DNA of 64,000 bases from Bacillota bacterium (lineage in GTDB: Bacteria > Bacillota > Bacilli > Paenibacillales > NBRC-103111): contig JAEWMH010000167.1 in NCBI GenBank assembly GCA_023393235.1, forward strand, positions 48,804 to 112,803. The letters are read 5' to 3'. The notes beneath the pieces are model-generated. The model saw only the letters and a list, made by a program, of their open reading frames with translations. It did not search any database and was not told the DNA's origin. Position 1 is the stretch's first letter. Every line of letters starts with the position of its first letter. Below are positions 9,991 to 18,803 of the stretch, piece after piece. The translations under genes were made by a program, and so were the position numbers.

Positions 9991-10034
9991 TCACACTCCT
10001 TTGAATAATTAGCGTTACGCCCGACGAGGACGCG

Positions 10035-10110
10035 TTGAACTCGGTTTTTTGAGTTTAATCCGCCTTCCCGGCCCATCCGGTACGATTTGTACTCGGTTTA
10101 TCGAGTATAA
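10035..10110. promoter_or_regulatory. Twin 24-bp inverted repeats upstream of the beta-helix gene
   Basis: Two palindromes at 10035-10058 and 10087-10110 share 20 of 24 bases, with centres 52 bp apart. Core of the first: AACTCGGTTTTTTGAGTT; of the second: TACTCGGTTTATCGAGTA. The A to T change in the left arm is matched by the T to A change in the right arm, so symmetry is maintained. They lie 45-120 bp before the start codon. They could be operators or mRNA-leader hairpins; no U-tract makes them terminators. Confidence 0.55.
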
Positions 10111-10146
10111 CCCGTCCCTTGGGCCTCCCACCCCCGCCGCAGCAGA

Positions 10147-10166
10147 TGTACCCGGTACCGGGTACA
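10147..10166. promoter_or_regulatory. Perfect 20-bp palindrome
   Basis: TGTACCCGGTACCGGGTACA is fully self-complementary and lies 58 bp (centre to centre) from the twin palindromes, between the toroid-protein gene and the beta-helix gene. Its outer TGTAC resembles their arms. It is probably a third site of the same cluster. Confidence 0.5.
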
Positions 10167-10190
10167 TCCTGCCTCTCCACGCGGGGCCGC

Positions 10191-11978
10191 TTACGCGAAA
10201 ATGTGGTACGGATCAGCGTACAGCTCCGCAACCGGCTGGCCATCCAGCAAAAGTGTGCACCGTCTGGGCATGGCACCCGCCACTTTACGCGGCACCTCTG
10301 CCTCCGGTACAGGCACATCGCGGAGGGTATACCGGTTAAGGTAAGCTTCCAGCTCCTCCACGCTTGCTTCCCCGTCCACGGCCACCACCGCCCAGCCGGC
10401 CTCCAGCCTCCAGCTTTCCAGCCGGGCCGCTTCCGCCCGGGAGCTCAGCACCTGGCGCAGCCTCAGGGTATCCCCGTCCATCACCGCAGCCACAGGCTGC
10501 TGCTTTCTCTCCGCATCCTCCGCAGCCAGCCCCATCAGGGCGGTTACTGCAACGGCGGCATGGGGATAACGCAGCACATGCCACAGCCGGCTGCCCGCCT
10601 CAGTCGCAATCGTCTCCAATTTCCCGTCGAAACGGTGGACCACCCACTCATCCGCCAGCTCCTTCACCTGGTTGTTCACCCGGTTCATGCTCCGAAGCAC
10701 CAGCGCTGCATTTTCCCGCTGAGAGGAAACCGTCTGTACGTCCGGATAAATCCTTTCTTTAAATAATGCCGGGCTGAGATATCCGCCATGGAAATCATGC
10801 GTAGGATGGGTGCGGATGGACTCCCCCTCGTCCACATACCATCGCAGATACGACACCTGTTTGTCCTTTACGCTGAAGCTTACAGGAAAGGACTGCCACC
10901 CCAGACCCCAGGTAGGCCATTGATACGAGCCCGGAATCACCGGAAAACGGCTTAGGCTGCCCAAGCGGACATTCCCGCCGATCCAGCTGTAGGCGCGGGC
11001 ATCGTCAAACACCCTCTCCTCCCGGACGCGCGGCAGTAACTGCTCCTCCTGCGCCCGGATCCCCGCCGCAAGCTCCGGCTCCAGCAGCAGCAAGGAAACC
11101 AGATCATTCAAGTTGAAGGTGTCACCGCTCATATCGGCAAAATCCCGTACTCCCGCTGCCGCCCACAGCAGGCTTTTGCGGATGGTTTCGCCCTTGAAGT
11201 TATAACTCCGGATGGCGGGCACAATCTCTTCCCCGGCATGAAACCGGAGAATCTCCTTCAGCTCCTCCATCCTGGCGGCTAGCCGTCCGGTCAGCTCCTC
11301 ATCCCTGCCGCCAATGGCCCGCATGGCAATCCGAAGCGCATTCATCATGACGCTCTGGTATACCAGACTCAGGTTTTCTCCCCAGCCCCAGCCCCGCCGG
11401 GCGGTATAATCCTCCCACCGGCGGAAGAACTCCACACCCTCCCGGGCGTAGTGCTCCTCCCCCGACAGTACGGATGCAGCCAACAACATAGCCCCGTCGC
11501 TCATAATCTTATTGGGGTAATAAATTTCGGGATGGGCACATTCGTGGCTGAACCAGACGGCGGCATGGCCCAGCATCCGGTCCATCAGTTCCACATGTTC
11601 TGCGGGAAAAACATCCGGAACGCATAACCGCACCGTCACCAGCGGCATCAGGATAAAAAACGCCGCATTGGAGTCCTGGATTTCCGCCTCTTCCCGGTAC
11701 CAACGGAAGCCTCCGTAGTGGGGATGCGCCGGGTCGGTAATCTGCAGCGCCGCCACCGCCTCCAGAATCTCCAGTCCCTTCTCAGCCGGAAGCCGGCCGG
11801 TCAGCAAACCGAAGGTATAATATCCGGCTGAGTAACGCCCCTCATGGCAATAAGGCAAATGGGCAACCTGGCGCGTATGCCCAGGCCGGTCATACCGGAC
11901 AAGCCCCTCTTCCAGCACGGCCTCGTGCAGAGCCGCCTCAAAGCTGCGCTCCAGAACTGCCTTTACTTCACTGTTCAT
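10191..11978 (-). CDS. Unrecognised 595-residue protein, possibly an (alpha/alpha)-toroid enzyme
   Basis: I do not recognise a named family. The first 330 residues are helix-rich with conserved-looking aromatic and histidine patches (HYGGFRWYREEAEIQDSNAA; FSHECAHPEIYYPNKIMSDG), reminiscent of (alpha/alpha) toroid glycosidases and of heparinase II/III-type lyases. The rest (about 340-595) is more beta-rich, as in lyases with a C-terminal sandwich. No signal peptide or membrane segment is seen, so it is probably cytoplasmic. The ATG at 11978 is preceded by AAGGAGGAGCAAGG. It follows lplA by 73 bp, with a small hairpin between, and precedes the beta-helix gene, so it belongs to the same sugar operon. 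A role in degrading the imported oligosaccharide is an inference from position only. Confidence 0.65.
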   Translation of the reverse strand: MNSEVKAVLERSFEAALHEAVLEEGLVRYDRPGHTRQVAHLPYCHEGRYSAGYYTFGLLTGRLPAEKGLEILEAVAALQITDPAHPHYGGFRWYREEAEIQDSNAAFFILMPLVTVRLCVPDVFPAEHVELMDRMLGHAAVWFSHECAHPEIYYPNKIMSDGAMLLAASVLSGEEHYAREGVEFFRRWEDYTARRGWGWGENLSLVYQSVMMNALRIAMRAIGGRDEELTGRLAARMEELKEILRFHAGEEIVPAIRSYNFKGETIRKSLLWAAAGVRDFADMSGDTFNLNDLVSLLLLEPELAAGIRAQEEQLLPRVREERVFDDARAYSWIGGNVRLGSLSRFPVIPGSYQWPTWGLGWQSFPVSFSVKDKQVSYLRWYVDEGESIRTHPTHDFHGGYLSPALFKERIYPDVQTVSSQRENAALVLRSMNRVNNQVKELADEWVVHRFDGKLETIATEAGSRLWHVLRYPHAAVAVTALMGLAAEDAERKQQPVAAVMDGDTLRLRQVLSSRAEAARLESWRLEAGWAVVAVDGEASVEELEAYLNRYTLRDVPVPEAEVPRKVAGAMPRRCTLLLDGQPVAELYADPYHIFA

Positions 11979-12001
11979 CCTTGCTCCTCCTTACGTGCAG
12001 C

Positions 12002-12031
12002 AGAAAGGCGCACCCTGCGGTCCGCCCTTCT
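12002..12031 (-). promoter_or_regulatory. Intra-operon hairpin after lplA
   Basis: AGAAAGGCG and CGCCCTTCT pair with one mismatch across a 12-base loop between the lplA stop and the next ribosome binding site, without a clear U-tract. Hairpins here commonly protect the abundant binding-protein message and lower downstream expression. Confidence 0.4.
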
Positions 12032-12050
12032 GGCTCATCATGCTGCTGGT

Positions 12051-13721
12051 TTATTTCTTCTGGGCTGCCGCCATTTTATAGATGTCCGCCATCAGAATCG
12101 CGGTGCCCTTGTTTTCGTCGTACCATTTGGCATAGAAATCATCCACCTTGGTACCGCCCGCTTTTTCCCAAGCTGCCTTGGCATCGGTAATGAACTGGTC
12201 CACACTGTAGCTTTTGCCGCTGACAATGGTTTTGTTCGCTGCATCCAGAATCGTCTTGTTGGCATTGGTGTTGATGGTAGCCAAGTCCTGAGGCAGGTTG
12301 GGCAGGTATGCCTTTTGGGTAATGCCCACCATCGGCGCTTTTTCATTGATGTACAGGGTTCTGGCCTGCTTCACCAGCTCGCCCAGCTCCTTCTCGGTAG
12401 GAGTCGGATTCACCTTGTTGTCCAAACCGTAGCAAGGACCGACAATAGGCTGAAGCATGTTCATATCCCGGTTGTAGTCCCGCTCCTTCTTGTTCTTGTC
12501 AGCATCGATGACCTGGGCGCAGCCGTTGCTGGTAGGTGTGTAGTGGACACCCTCCATGCCAAACTCGATGGTTTTGGTGAATTTCTCGGTGACCATAAAG
12601 TCGATTTGGCGCATAACCGCTTCCGGGTCCTTGGTAGCCGCGTTGACCATCCCCGTCATTTGGATGGGGTTGCTGGACAGAGGGCTGAACTGGCCGAATT
12701 CGGTTTTTGGAAGCGGGATGATGGCAATTTCAGCTGTAGGCACATTCTTTTTCAGGGTTTCGTAGATGGTAATATCCGCCCCGTTGCCGCCGTAAATCCC
12801 CAGCTTGCCGGTAATCCAGGCCTGCTTCTGCTTCTCGCCGTTTTTGTCGGTGACGAAGTCCTTATCAACAACGCCCGACTCGTACAGCTCCTTCTGGAAG
12901 CCGATAGCTGCTTTAATCCGGTCCCAATTGTGAACAACCTTGTCATTTTCCAGAATCCACGGAACCTGGTCTGTGCCGAACAGTGTGAATCCGGTTCCAA
13001 ACATATGGTTAAGCACAATGCCGGAAACGAAGCTCAATCCGATGCCTTGGGTATCCGCCTTGCTGTTGCCGTCCGGGTCCTGGGTGGTGAAGGCCTTGGC
13101 TACTTCAAGCAGCTCCGCCGGGGTGGTGGGGGTCTTCAGATTCAGCTTCTTCAACCAGTCGCTGCGGATAAAAAGGTAATGCTGCGGGTTAACATCCATC
13201 GGGCGGCCTACCGTGTAAAGTTTGCCGTCAGCCATGGTGCCCGCTTTTTTCAGGGCCGGATATTTCTCCAGCACCGCTTTGTATTCCTTGCTGCTTTTGT
13301 TGATCAGGTCATCCAGGGGCAAAAGCTGCTTCTGGTTGTAAAGCTGACCTTGATAAGCGGTATCGTATTCAAAGATCAGGTCCGGCGCGGAGCCCGAGGC
13401 AAACAGGACGTTAAACTTCTGCAGGGACTCAAAGCGGGGAACGGTTACATATTTCACGTCGTTGGGGCCGTTTTCGTTGACCCACTTGGTCCAGCGGTTG
13501 TTGTCCATGGTGCCTTCTTCGGCAGGGACTGTGCCCCGGTCGTACAGGGAAATGCTGATGGAGCCGCGTTTAGCCGGAGCTGTACTGGATGTCCCGCTGC
13601 TGGCGTTGGGGCTGGTATCGGATGCACCCTTATTGTCATCACCGCAAGCGGCGGCAGTTAATGCTAACGTAACGGCAGCGGCAGTAACGGCGGTGGTTTT
13701 CAACCAAGTCTTTTTACTCAT
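12051..13721 (-). CDS. LplA-type carbohydrate ABC transporter substrate-binding lipoprotein
   Basis: A 556-residue extracellular solute-binding protein. It starts MSKKTWLK, has an alanine-rich signal segment and a lipobox-like LTAAAC (Cys26), then a Ser/Thr/Asn-rich tether. The long binding domain, with KLNLKTPTTPAELLEVAKAF, is typical of the LplA/family-1 proteins that take up oligosaccharides in Paenibacillus. It would deliver sugar to the two permeases encoded upstream (14,030-15,893). Unusually, it is separated from them by 308 bp that contain a promoter-like sequence, so it can probably be transcribed on its own at a higher level. The ribosome binding site is GGGAGG. No ATPase gene is present, as is usual for this class, which shares an MsmX-type ATPase encoded elsewhere. 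Confidence 0.9.
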   Translation of the reverse strand: MSKKTWLKTTAVTAAAVTLALTAAACGDDNKGASDTSPNASSGTSSTAPAKRGSISISLYDRGTVPAEEGTMDNNRWTKWVNENGPNDVKYVTVPRFESLQKFNVLFASGSAPDLIFEYDTAYQGQLYNQKQLLPLDDLINKSSKEYKAVLEKYPALKKAGTMADGKLYTVGRPMDVNPQHYLFIRSDWLKKLNLKTPTTPAELLEVAKAFTTQDPDGNSKADTQGIGLSFVSGIVLNHMFGTGFTLFGTDQVPWILENDKVVHNWDRIKAAIGFQKELYESGVVDKDFVTDKNGEKQKQAWITGKLGIYGGNGADITIYETLKKNVPTAEIAIIPLPKTEFGQFSPLSSNPIQMTGMVNAATKDPEAVMRQIDFMVTEKFTKTIEFGMEGVHYTPTSNGCAQVIDADKNKKERDYNRDMNMLQPIVGPCYGLDNKVNPTPTEKELGELVKQARTLYINEKAPMVGITQKAYLPNLPQDLATINTNANKTILDAANKTIVSGKSYSVDQFITDAKAAWEKAGGTKVDDFYAKWYDENKGTAILMADIYKMAAAQKK

Positions 13722-13921
13722 AATCTGTAATGACCTCCCTTAATGTCCTCATTATTGTAGTACAGTAAGGCTTGTTTTGCTCGTTTTCTAATTCCTCTTT
13801 GTTTACTCCGCAGAGTCTGGCGGATGAAAATGTTTGACAAATATTCGGGAGGAATGACTGGGAGGATATGGTGTGACTTGAGGGCGAGTTTTTTTGTCAG
13901 CTTTGAAACCTTGGAAAATCA

Positions 13922-13950
13922 ATTATAATCAAAGCTGGCAAAATTGTCTG
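13922..13950 (-). promoter_or_regulatory. Possible promoter upstream of lplA
   Basis: On the minus strand, CAGACA and a perfect TATAAT are 17 bp apart, about 200 bp before the lplA start. The -35 match is 4 of 6. This 308-bp gap holds nothing else coding that I can support. Confidence 0.4.
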
Positions 13951-14029
13951 AGCATCCAAGTCACCCATATCCGGGAAGGAATGGATCTCCATGAATATAT
14001 ATTTGTCTTTTTTTCCTCCGAACAGACTT

Positions 14030-14905
14030 CTACCCCTTGATGGCCCCAATCATCACCCCCTTAACAAAATACCGTTGCAGAAGCGGATAAACAATCAGCA
14101 TGGGAATCACCATAATCATAATCCCCGCCGCCTTGATGCCCTCCGGTGTAATATTGCTGACCTCCTCCTGATTCATCATGTTGAGCTCCTGAAGCACCGA
14201 CTGGCTTTTGATCATCTGCTGGATCAGCACCGTCATGTTGTACTTGTCGGCACTGTTCATATAGATCAGCACGTTGAAGAAGGCATTCCAATAATGCACC
14301 CCGTAGAAGAGGGCGATGGTGGCGATCATCGGCACCGACAGCGGCAGCATAATCCGCAGCAGCACCCTCCACTCTCCCGCACCGTCCATCCGGGCGGCCT
14401 CCACCAGTTCATCGGGAATACTTTCGAAGAAGGAACGCATAATCAGCATGTTGTACGTGCTTACCAGAGCGGGCAGCCACAAGGCGCCATAGGAATCCAC
14501 CAGGCCCAGCTGCTTGATCACCAGATAGGTGGGGATCAGACCGCCGTTGAACAGCATGGTGAACACAATCACCAGCGTCAGATAACGCCGCCCGTAGAAC
14601 CAGCTCCGGGACAGGGGATACGCCGCGAACACGGTGAAGATCATGCTCAGGACCACACCCACCACCGTAATTTTCACATTGTTAAAAAAAGCATTCACAA
14701 TCGGCGTGCCGTCGAACAGCAGCTTATAAGATTCCGTAGTAACATCCACCGGCCAGAAGGTGACGAAGCCGGAGAGCACCGCATCCTTGCCGCTCAGCGA
14801 GACGGAGGCCAGATTCAGAAGCGGCAGCAGGCAGATGAGGCCGGCCAAGGATAAGAGGAAATAGTTGACGCCATAAAAGACTTTTTCTCCCGTTGTGTAT
14901 TTCAT
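14030..14905 (-). CDS. LplC-type carbohydrate ABC transporter permease
   Basis: A 291-residue inner-membrane permease with about six membrane segments. The EAA loop reads EAARMDGAGEWRVLLRIMLP (about residues 183-202), which docks the ATPase, and the C-terminus is the family signature FVKGVMIGAIKG. The start is the ATG at 14905 (MKYTTGEKVFYGV), because GGAGG lies 6 bases before it; a longer upstream extension has no such site. It pairs with the LplB-type permease just upstream (13-bp gap) to form the channel for the substrate bound by the LplA protein. Confidence 0.92.
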   Translation of the reverse strand: MKYTTGEKVFYGVNYFLLSLAGLICLLPLLNLASVSLSGKDAVLSGFVTFWPVDVTTESYKLLFDGTPIVNAFFNNVKITVVGVVLSMIFTVFAAYPLSRSWFYGRRYLTLVIVFTMLFNGGLIPTYLVIKQLGLVDSYGALWLPALVSTYNMLIMRSFFESIPDELVEAARMDGAGEWRVLLRIMLPLSVPMIATIALFYGVHYWNAFFNVLIYMNSADKYNMTVLIQQMIKSQSVLQELNMMNQEEVSNITPEGIKAAGIMIMVIPMLIVYPLLQRYFVKGVMIGAIKG

Positions 14906-14918
14906 TGTAAGCCTCCGT

Positions 14919-15893
14919 CTACCATAGGGATTTGTTAAAGCGCTTGGCAATGGCGTTGGTCAGGATCACCAGGGTAAAGGCAACCAGGGATTCGAACAAG
15001 CCCAGCGCAGTGGTCAGACTGAATTGGCCGCCCTGCAGGCCGATTTGGTAAATATAAGTGCTGATGACCTCGGATATATTGGACACGATAGGGTTCTGCA
15101 GCACATAGATCTGGTCGAAGCCCACTTCCATGACCCGTCCCATAGCCAGGATCAGCATGATGACAATGGTGGGGCTGATGCCCGGCAGGGTCACATGCCA
15201 CATCTGCTTGAACTTGCCTGCGCCGTCCATACTGGCCGCTTCATACAGGCTGGGATCGATGGTAGTCAGGGCTGCCAGATAGATGATGGCGTTGAAGCCC
15301 GTATCCTTCCAGATGCCGGAACCCAGGAACAAGGAGATCCAGGACCATTCCTTAAACAGGAAGGCGAAGGGTTCCGCTCCCGTCAACCGGCCCATCACGC
15401 TGTTGACGACACCGCTTTGGGCGAACAGAGTAATGACGATACCGCCGACAATAACCCAAGAGAAGAAGTAGGGCAGGTACACCAGGGTTTGCACAATTTT
15501 CTTGAACCACATCTTTCTGACTTCATTCAGCATTATGGCCAGAGCGATGGGGAAGGGGAAGCTGATGAACACGGATAACAAGCTTAGCATTAAGGTGTTG
15601 CGGATAATCTGGACAGATTGGGCCTGGGTGAACAGATTGCGGAAGTTCTCCAGACCGACCCAGGGACTGCCGAAAATCCCGTCGTGAAAATTGTAGTTTT
15701 TGAAGGCGATGACCAGCCCCGCCATGGGGGTGTACTTGAAAATCAGGTAAAATGCCACAACAGGCACAAACATCGTCCACAACGGAACGTTAAGCGCAAA
15801 CCGCTGGGTTCTCCAAAATGGAACCTTTTTGGCGGGAGCCGTTGCGGCGCTGACAGCCTGGCCTCCGGTTGCGTCTAATGAATTTGGCTTCAT
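14919..15893 (-). CDS. LplB-type carbohydrate ABC transporter permease
   Basis: A 324-residue membrane permease with the N-terminal family pattern (VPVVAFYLIFKYTPMAGLVI) and the EAA-loop motif EAASMDGAGKFKQMWHVTLP. Start chosen at the ATG at 15893 (MKPNSLDATGG), 5 bases after GAGGAGGT. First gene of the operon lplB-lplC-lplA-toroid protein-beta-helix protein. The 438 bp upstream hold a 187-bp repeat element (16138-16324) and then the end of an AraC-type regulator gene, which is the likely controller. Confidence 0.92.
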   Translation of the reverse strand: MKPNSLDATGGQAVSAATAPAKKVPFWRTQRFALNVPLWTMFVPVVAFYLIFKYTPMAGLVIAFKNYNFHDGIFGSPWVGLENFRNLFTQAQSVQIIRNTLMLSLLSVFISFPFPIALAIMLNEVRKMWFKKIVQTLVYLPYFFSWVIVGGIVITLFAQSGVVNSVMGRLTGAEPFAFLFKEWSWISLFLGSGIWKDTGFNAIIYLAALTTIDPSLYEAASMDGAGKFKQMWHVTLPGISPTIVIMLILAMGRVMEVGFDQIYVLQNPIVSNISEVISTYIYQIGLQGGQFSLTTALGLFESLVAFTLVILTNAIAKRFNKSLW

Positions 15894-16137
15894 GCCGGAC
15901 CTCCTCGGGTGAATTGAATTGCTGCATGCCCCAACCTTACCCGCCCTGCCCCCAAGCGGCAATATTCAATATTCCGGTTAATCCGCAGGGAGCCCGCCGG
16001 GCCATATCCCGATTCCGGTTAAGCGAATTCCCGTTATAACGGCTGACCTTCTGCTCCTGCCCGAAGATAGCAAAAAGCCGCCAGTTCTGCGCCCTTGACG
16101 GCACTTTGGGGGTACACAATTTTCTTGTTAATGGGGT

Positions 16138-16324
16138 GCTAACGAATCTGTGCCACGCTATTTTGCCAGAACAAGCTTAATAAAAAATCTAACGAATCTC
16201 TGCCACTCTATTCCCCCTTTTTGGCACCCATTCGGCGTCAATCAGGACAAATAGCGTGGCTAGGATTCGTTAGATTTCAAACATGCCCATATCCAGCCAA
16301 ATAGCGCTTCACAGATTCGTTAGA
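16138..16324. repeat. 187-bp quadripartite intergenic element, copy C (AACGAATC variant)
   Basis: Words at 16138-16163 and 16188-16213 (forward) and 16249-16274 and 16299-16324 (reversed). Here all four words carry AACGAATC (or GATTCGTT) instead of AACGG (or CCGTT), while the CTATT tail is kept. So the variant is shared across the element, with geometry unchanged. It lies between two minus-strand genes, ending 8 bp from the stop codon of the AraC regulator. Confidence 0.85.
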
Positions 16325-16331
16325 ATCGCCA

Positions 16332-18596
16332 CTACCGCCCTTCCGCTCCCCGTGCTTCCCGTTCCTTCCGGTAATCTCCGGGAGTGACGCCCTCTACCTT
16401 TTTGAACACGCGGATAAAGGACATGGGGTATAAGTATCCTACATGTTCGGATATGCTCTGCACAGAATCCTGGGTGGTCTCCAGCAGCTCCTTGGCCAGC
16501 TCCAGCCGCAGCCGCGTGAGATAATCCACAAACTTCTCCCCGAATTCCTCCTTGAAGATCCGGCTCAGCGTCTTCTGGTTCATGCCGAACTGCTCTCCGA
16601 TCTGGGCCAGGGACAAATTGGGATCACGGAAATGCTCCGCAATATACTGCCGGACCAATGCCGCTTGGGAATACTGCTCCCGGTTGGTGCGCAGGTCCTG
16701 CAGCTTTTCCGCCGTGGCCGCCAAGGAAGTAACCAGAGCCAGTCTGGCCTCCTCCATCCACTCCACCTGCTCCGTAATCGCCTGCAGCTCCGCCAACCCC
16801 ACTTCCCGCCACACATGCTGCAGCTCCTGGGGGGCATCCTGCATTTCACGGATCAGCTGCGCCTTGAACAGATGAACAAAACGGGCAATGTCCTCCTTGC
16901 CATATTCCCCTCCCGCCATGGACAGGAAGGCGCTGTTCAGCCGCTCCTGCCAATCGGGATTGCCCAGCCGGTACAGTTGGGCCGCTTCCTTCAGCTCCTG
17001 GAGGACAGCGTCGATTTTTACGCCTCCATCCGCACCCGGCTCCATAAACCGGTAGACCCGGTTGGGACCGGTGGCGATTTTGCGGTCCACGGCCAATTCC
17101 GCCTGGTCGTAGGAGGCCGACAGCAGCGGCACCTCCCGGATTTCCCGGCCCAAGCCCACGGTGACGGTGAACTTCAGATACAGCTCCACCCACAGTCGAG
17201 CCTTCTCCAACATAGACGCCAGCTTATCCGCAAACACCTCGACCTGTTCCTTTTCCTCAGCGGTACGGCTCCTCCAATACAAGAGACCAAGCCGGTTGGG
17301 GCCAATCCATTCCGCCCATAAGGACTCGCCCGATTCCGCGGCCATTTCCTGGATCACGCTGCGGATGGCGAATTTAAACAAAGCTTGGTCGCGGACACTG
17401 TATTCCGAAGCAAAAGCTTCATAATAGTCCATTTCCACTATGCCCACAATGGCCTTGTCTACGGAGAAGGAAACCCCCAGCTTCTGGGTTTCCTCATGGA
17501 ATTCCTCTCCGGACAATACCTGGTTGCCCTCCAGCAGCTCCTTGAAGAAGTGGGTTCTGCGGTAGACCAGACCTTCCGCCTGCTGCTGCTCGAAGCTGTT
17601 GGCTTCGGCAATCAGACTTTCCAGCGCATGGTCGATAAAGGAGAAGTCATCGTCCCCTTCCTCCCGGAGCAGTAAACTGTTCTTCCGCTGCCCGAAGGTC
17701 TGCACCCGCTCCAATAACTGCTCCAGCGGCCGGTAATGGCGGTGGCTGATATACGTCATCGCAACAATACCGGCGATAACGGCAATCAGGCCGACCCCGA
17801 ACCAGATATAAGTAAAGGAGGAGAGCAGAGAAAACCAATTTCCTTTTTGCAAATCCATACTCACCTGAAAACCGGACAAAGCGGACAGGGCATACGCACC
17901 GTCCTTATCATTAGGACAGGCTGCCACTGGATTCGCGAAGCTGTGGCCCGCCTGATCGGCCAGACAAACCTTGGCCCCGCCTTCAATTTGCATTTCCCGG
18001 ACCAACGCCTGCAGGGAGCCGGAACGGATGTTGATGACGATGAGTCCCTGCTCACCGGAGAAATACGGCACCCGCTTCACCAGTGAGATCACAGAACGGT
18101 TCTGCTCATCACCGGGAAACAGCGCAAGATTGCGGATTTCACTCCACATATTGGGCCGCGGCATATCCATCACCTGGCGGATAAAAGCGTCGTCCCCGAA
18201 CTCCCCCAGCTGGGAGGAGAAGGATTGCATCAATATTTTGCCGTCGGATTGGCGGTATAAATAAACGGAATCCACCATGGGAAGCGGTGCCATAAAATCC
18301 AGCAGCGCATTGGTTGTCCGGTAATAATCATACGTTCCCATAGCGCCGGATTCGTCGAAATAGCTGACCACCTCACTATTTAAGAGGAGCCCTTTACTGG
18401 CCATGGTATCCACGTTCTGGAGAGTGGCATCCACAATCTGCATCACTTGCCCGGCAAACACACGGTTAGCCTGGACGGTCTGGCGTTTGGTGGTTTCCCC
18501 CATTGTCAGGAAGAAGGTAAGAATCAGGCAGAAAACGACTGTCAGGAAAATAGGCAAATAAGAGAGGATGAGACGATACAGCCATTTTTTCTGCAT
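16332..18596 (-). CDS. AraC-family transcriptional regulator with membrane-bound extracellular sensor
   Basis: A 754-residue one-component membrane regulator. TM1 is at about 9-31, followed by an extracellular Cache-like sensor, TM2 at about 260-282 (YIWFGVGLIAVIAGIVAMTY), a cytoplasmic linker of about 350 residues, and two AraC helix-turn-helix motifs at about 642-748 (LSLAQIGEQFGMNQKTLSRI and SISEHVGYLYPMSFIRVFKK). Such proteins are common in Paenibacillus, lack a histidine-kinase domain and control adjacent polysaccharide-use operons. It lies upstream of, and on the same strand as, the lplBCA operon, which it probably activates in response to an extracellular sugar. The ATG at 18596 is preceded by AGGAG at a rather long spacing (11 bases). 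Confidence 0.88.
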   Translation of the reverse strand: MQKKWLYRLILSYLPIFLTVVFCLILTFFLTMGETTKRQTVQANRVFAGQVMQIVDATLQNVDTMASKGLLLNSEVVSYFDESGAMGTYDYYRTTNALLDFMAPLPMVDSVYLYRQSDGKILMQSFSSQLGEFGDDAFIRQVMDMPRPNMWSEIRNLALFPGDEQNRSVISLVKRVPYFSGEQGLIVINIRSGSLQALVREMQIEGGAKVCLADQAGHSFANPVAACPNDKDGAYALSALSGFQVSMDLQKGNWFSLLSSFTYIWFGVGLIAVIAGIVAMTYISHRHYRPLEQLLERVQTFGQRKNSLLLREEGDDDFSFIDHALESLIAEANSFEQQQAEGLVYRRTHFFKELLEGNQVLSGEEFHEETQKLGVSFSVDKAIVGIVEMDYYEAFASEYSVRDQALFKFAIRSVIQEMAAESGESLWAEWIGPNRLGLLYWRSRTAEEKEQVEVFADKLASMLEKARLWVELYLKFTVTVGLGREIREVPLLSASYDQAELAVDRKIATGPNRVYRFMEPGADGGVKIDAVLQELKEAAQLYRLGNPDWQERLNSAFLSMAGGEYGKEDIARFVHLFKAQLIREMQDAPQELQHVWREVGLAELQAITEQVEWMEEARLALVTSLAATAEKLQDLRTNREQYSQAALVRQYIAEHFRDPNLSLAQIGEQFGMNQKTLSRIFKEEFGEKFVDYLTRLRLELAKELLETTQDSVQSISEHVGYLYPMSFIRVFKKVEGVTPGDYRKEREARGAEGR

Positions 18597-18803
18597 GCGG
18601 GCATTCGCTCCTGTAGATAGTCATCCATGCGGCATGGACCATGTTGTGTGGGTCTGGTATCGATCCCCTCCATCTTACCGTATCTTCGGCCCAAAAGACA
18701 TATTCACAATTCTCGTTAATCCTCCAACAAGATTCATTTCCGGTGAATGATGTTAAGAATATAGAGAACACTAGGTTAAAAAATCCATAGATGAGGTGAT
18801 CCC

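Noticed and set aside
10147..10166. Perfect palindrome as a terminator of the toroid-protein gene
   Set aside because: No T-run on either side; more likely a protein-binding site.
11844..13661. 605-codon plus-strand reading frame
   Set aside because: Antisense to lplA and the toroid-like gene; starts inside the opposite gene and shows no domain pattern.
18597..18803. Riboswitch or small RNA in the divergent gap
   Set aside because: No conserved leader structure or terminator/antiterminator pair could be found; only a ribosome binding site for the plus-strand gene.
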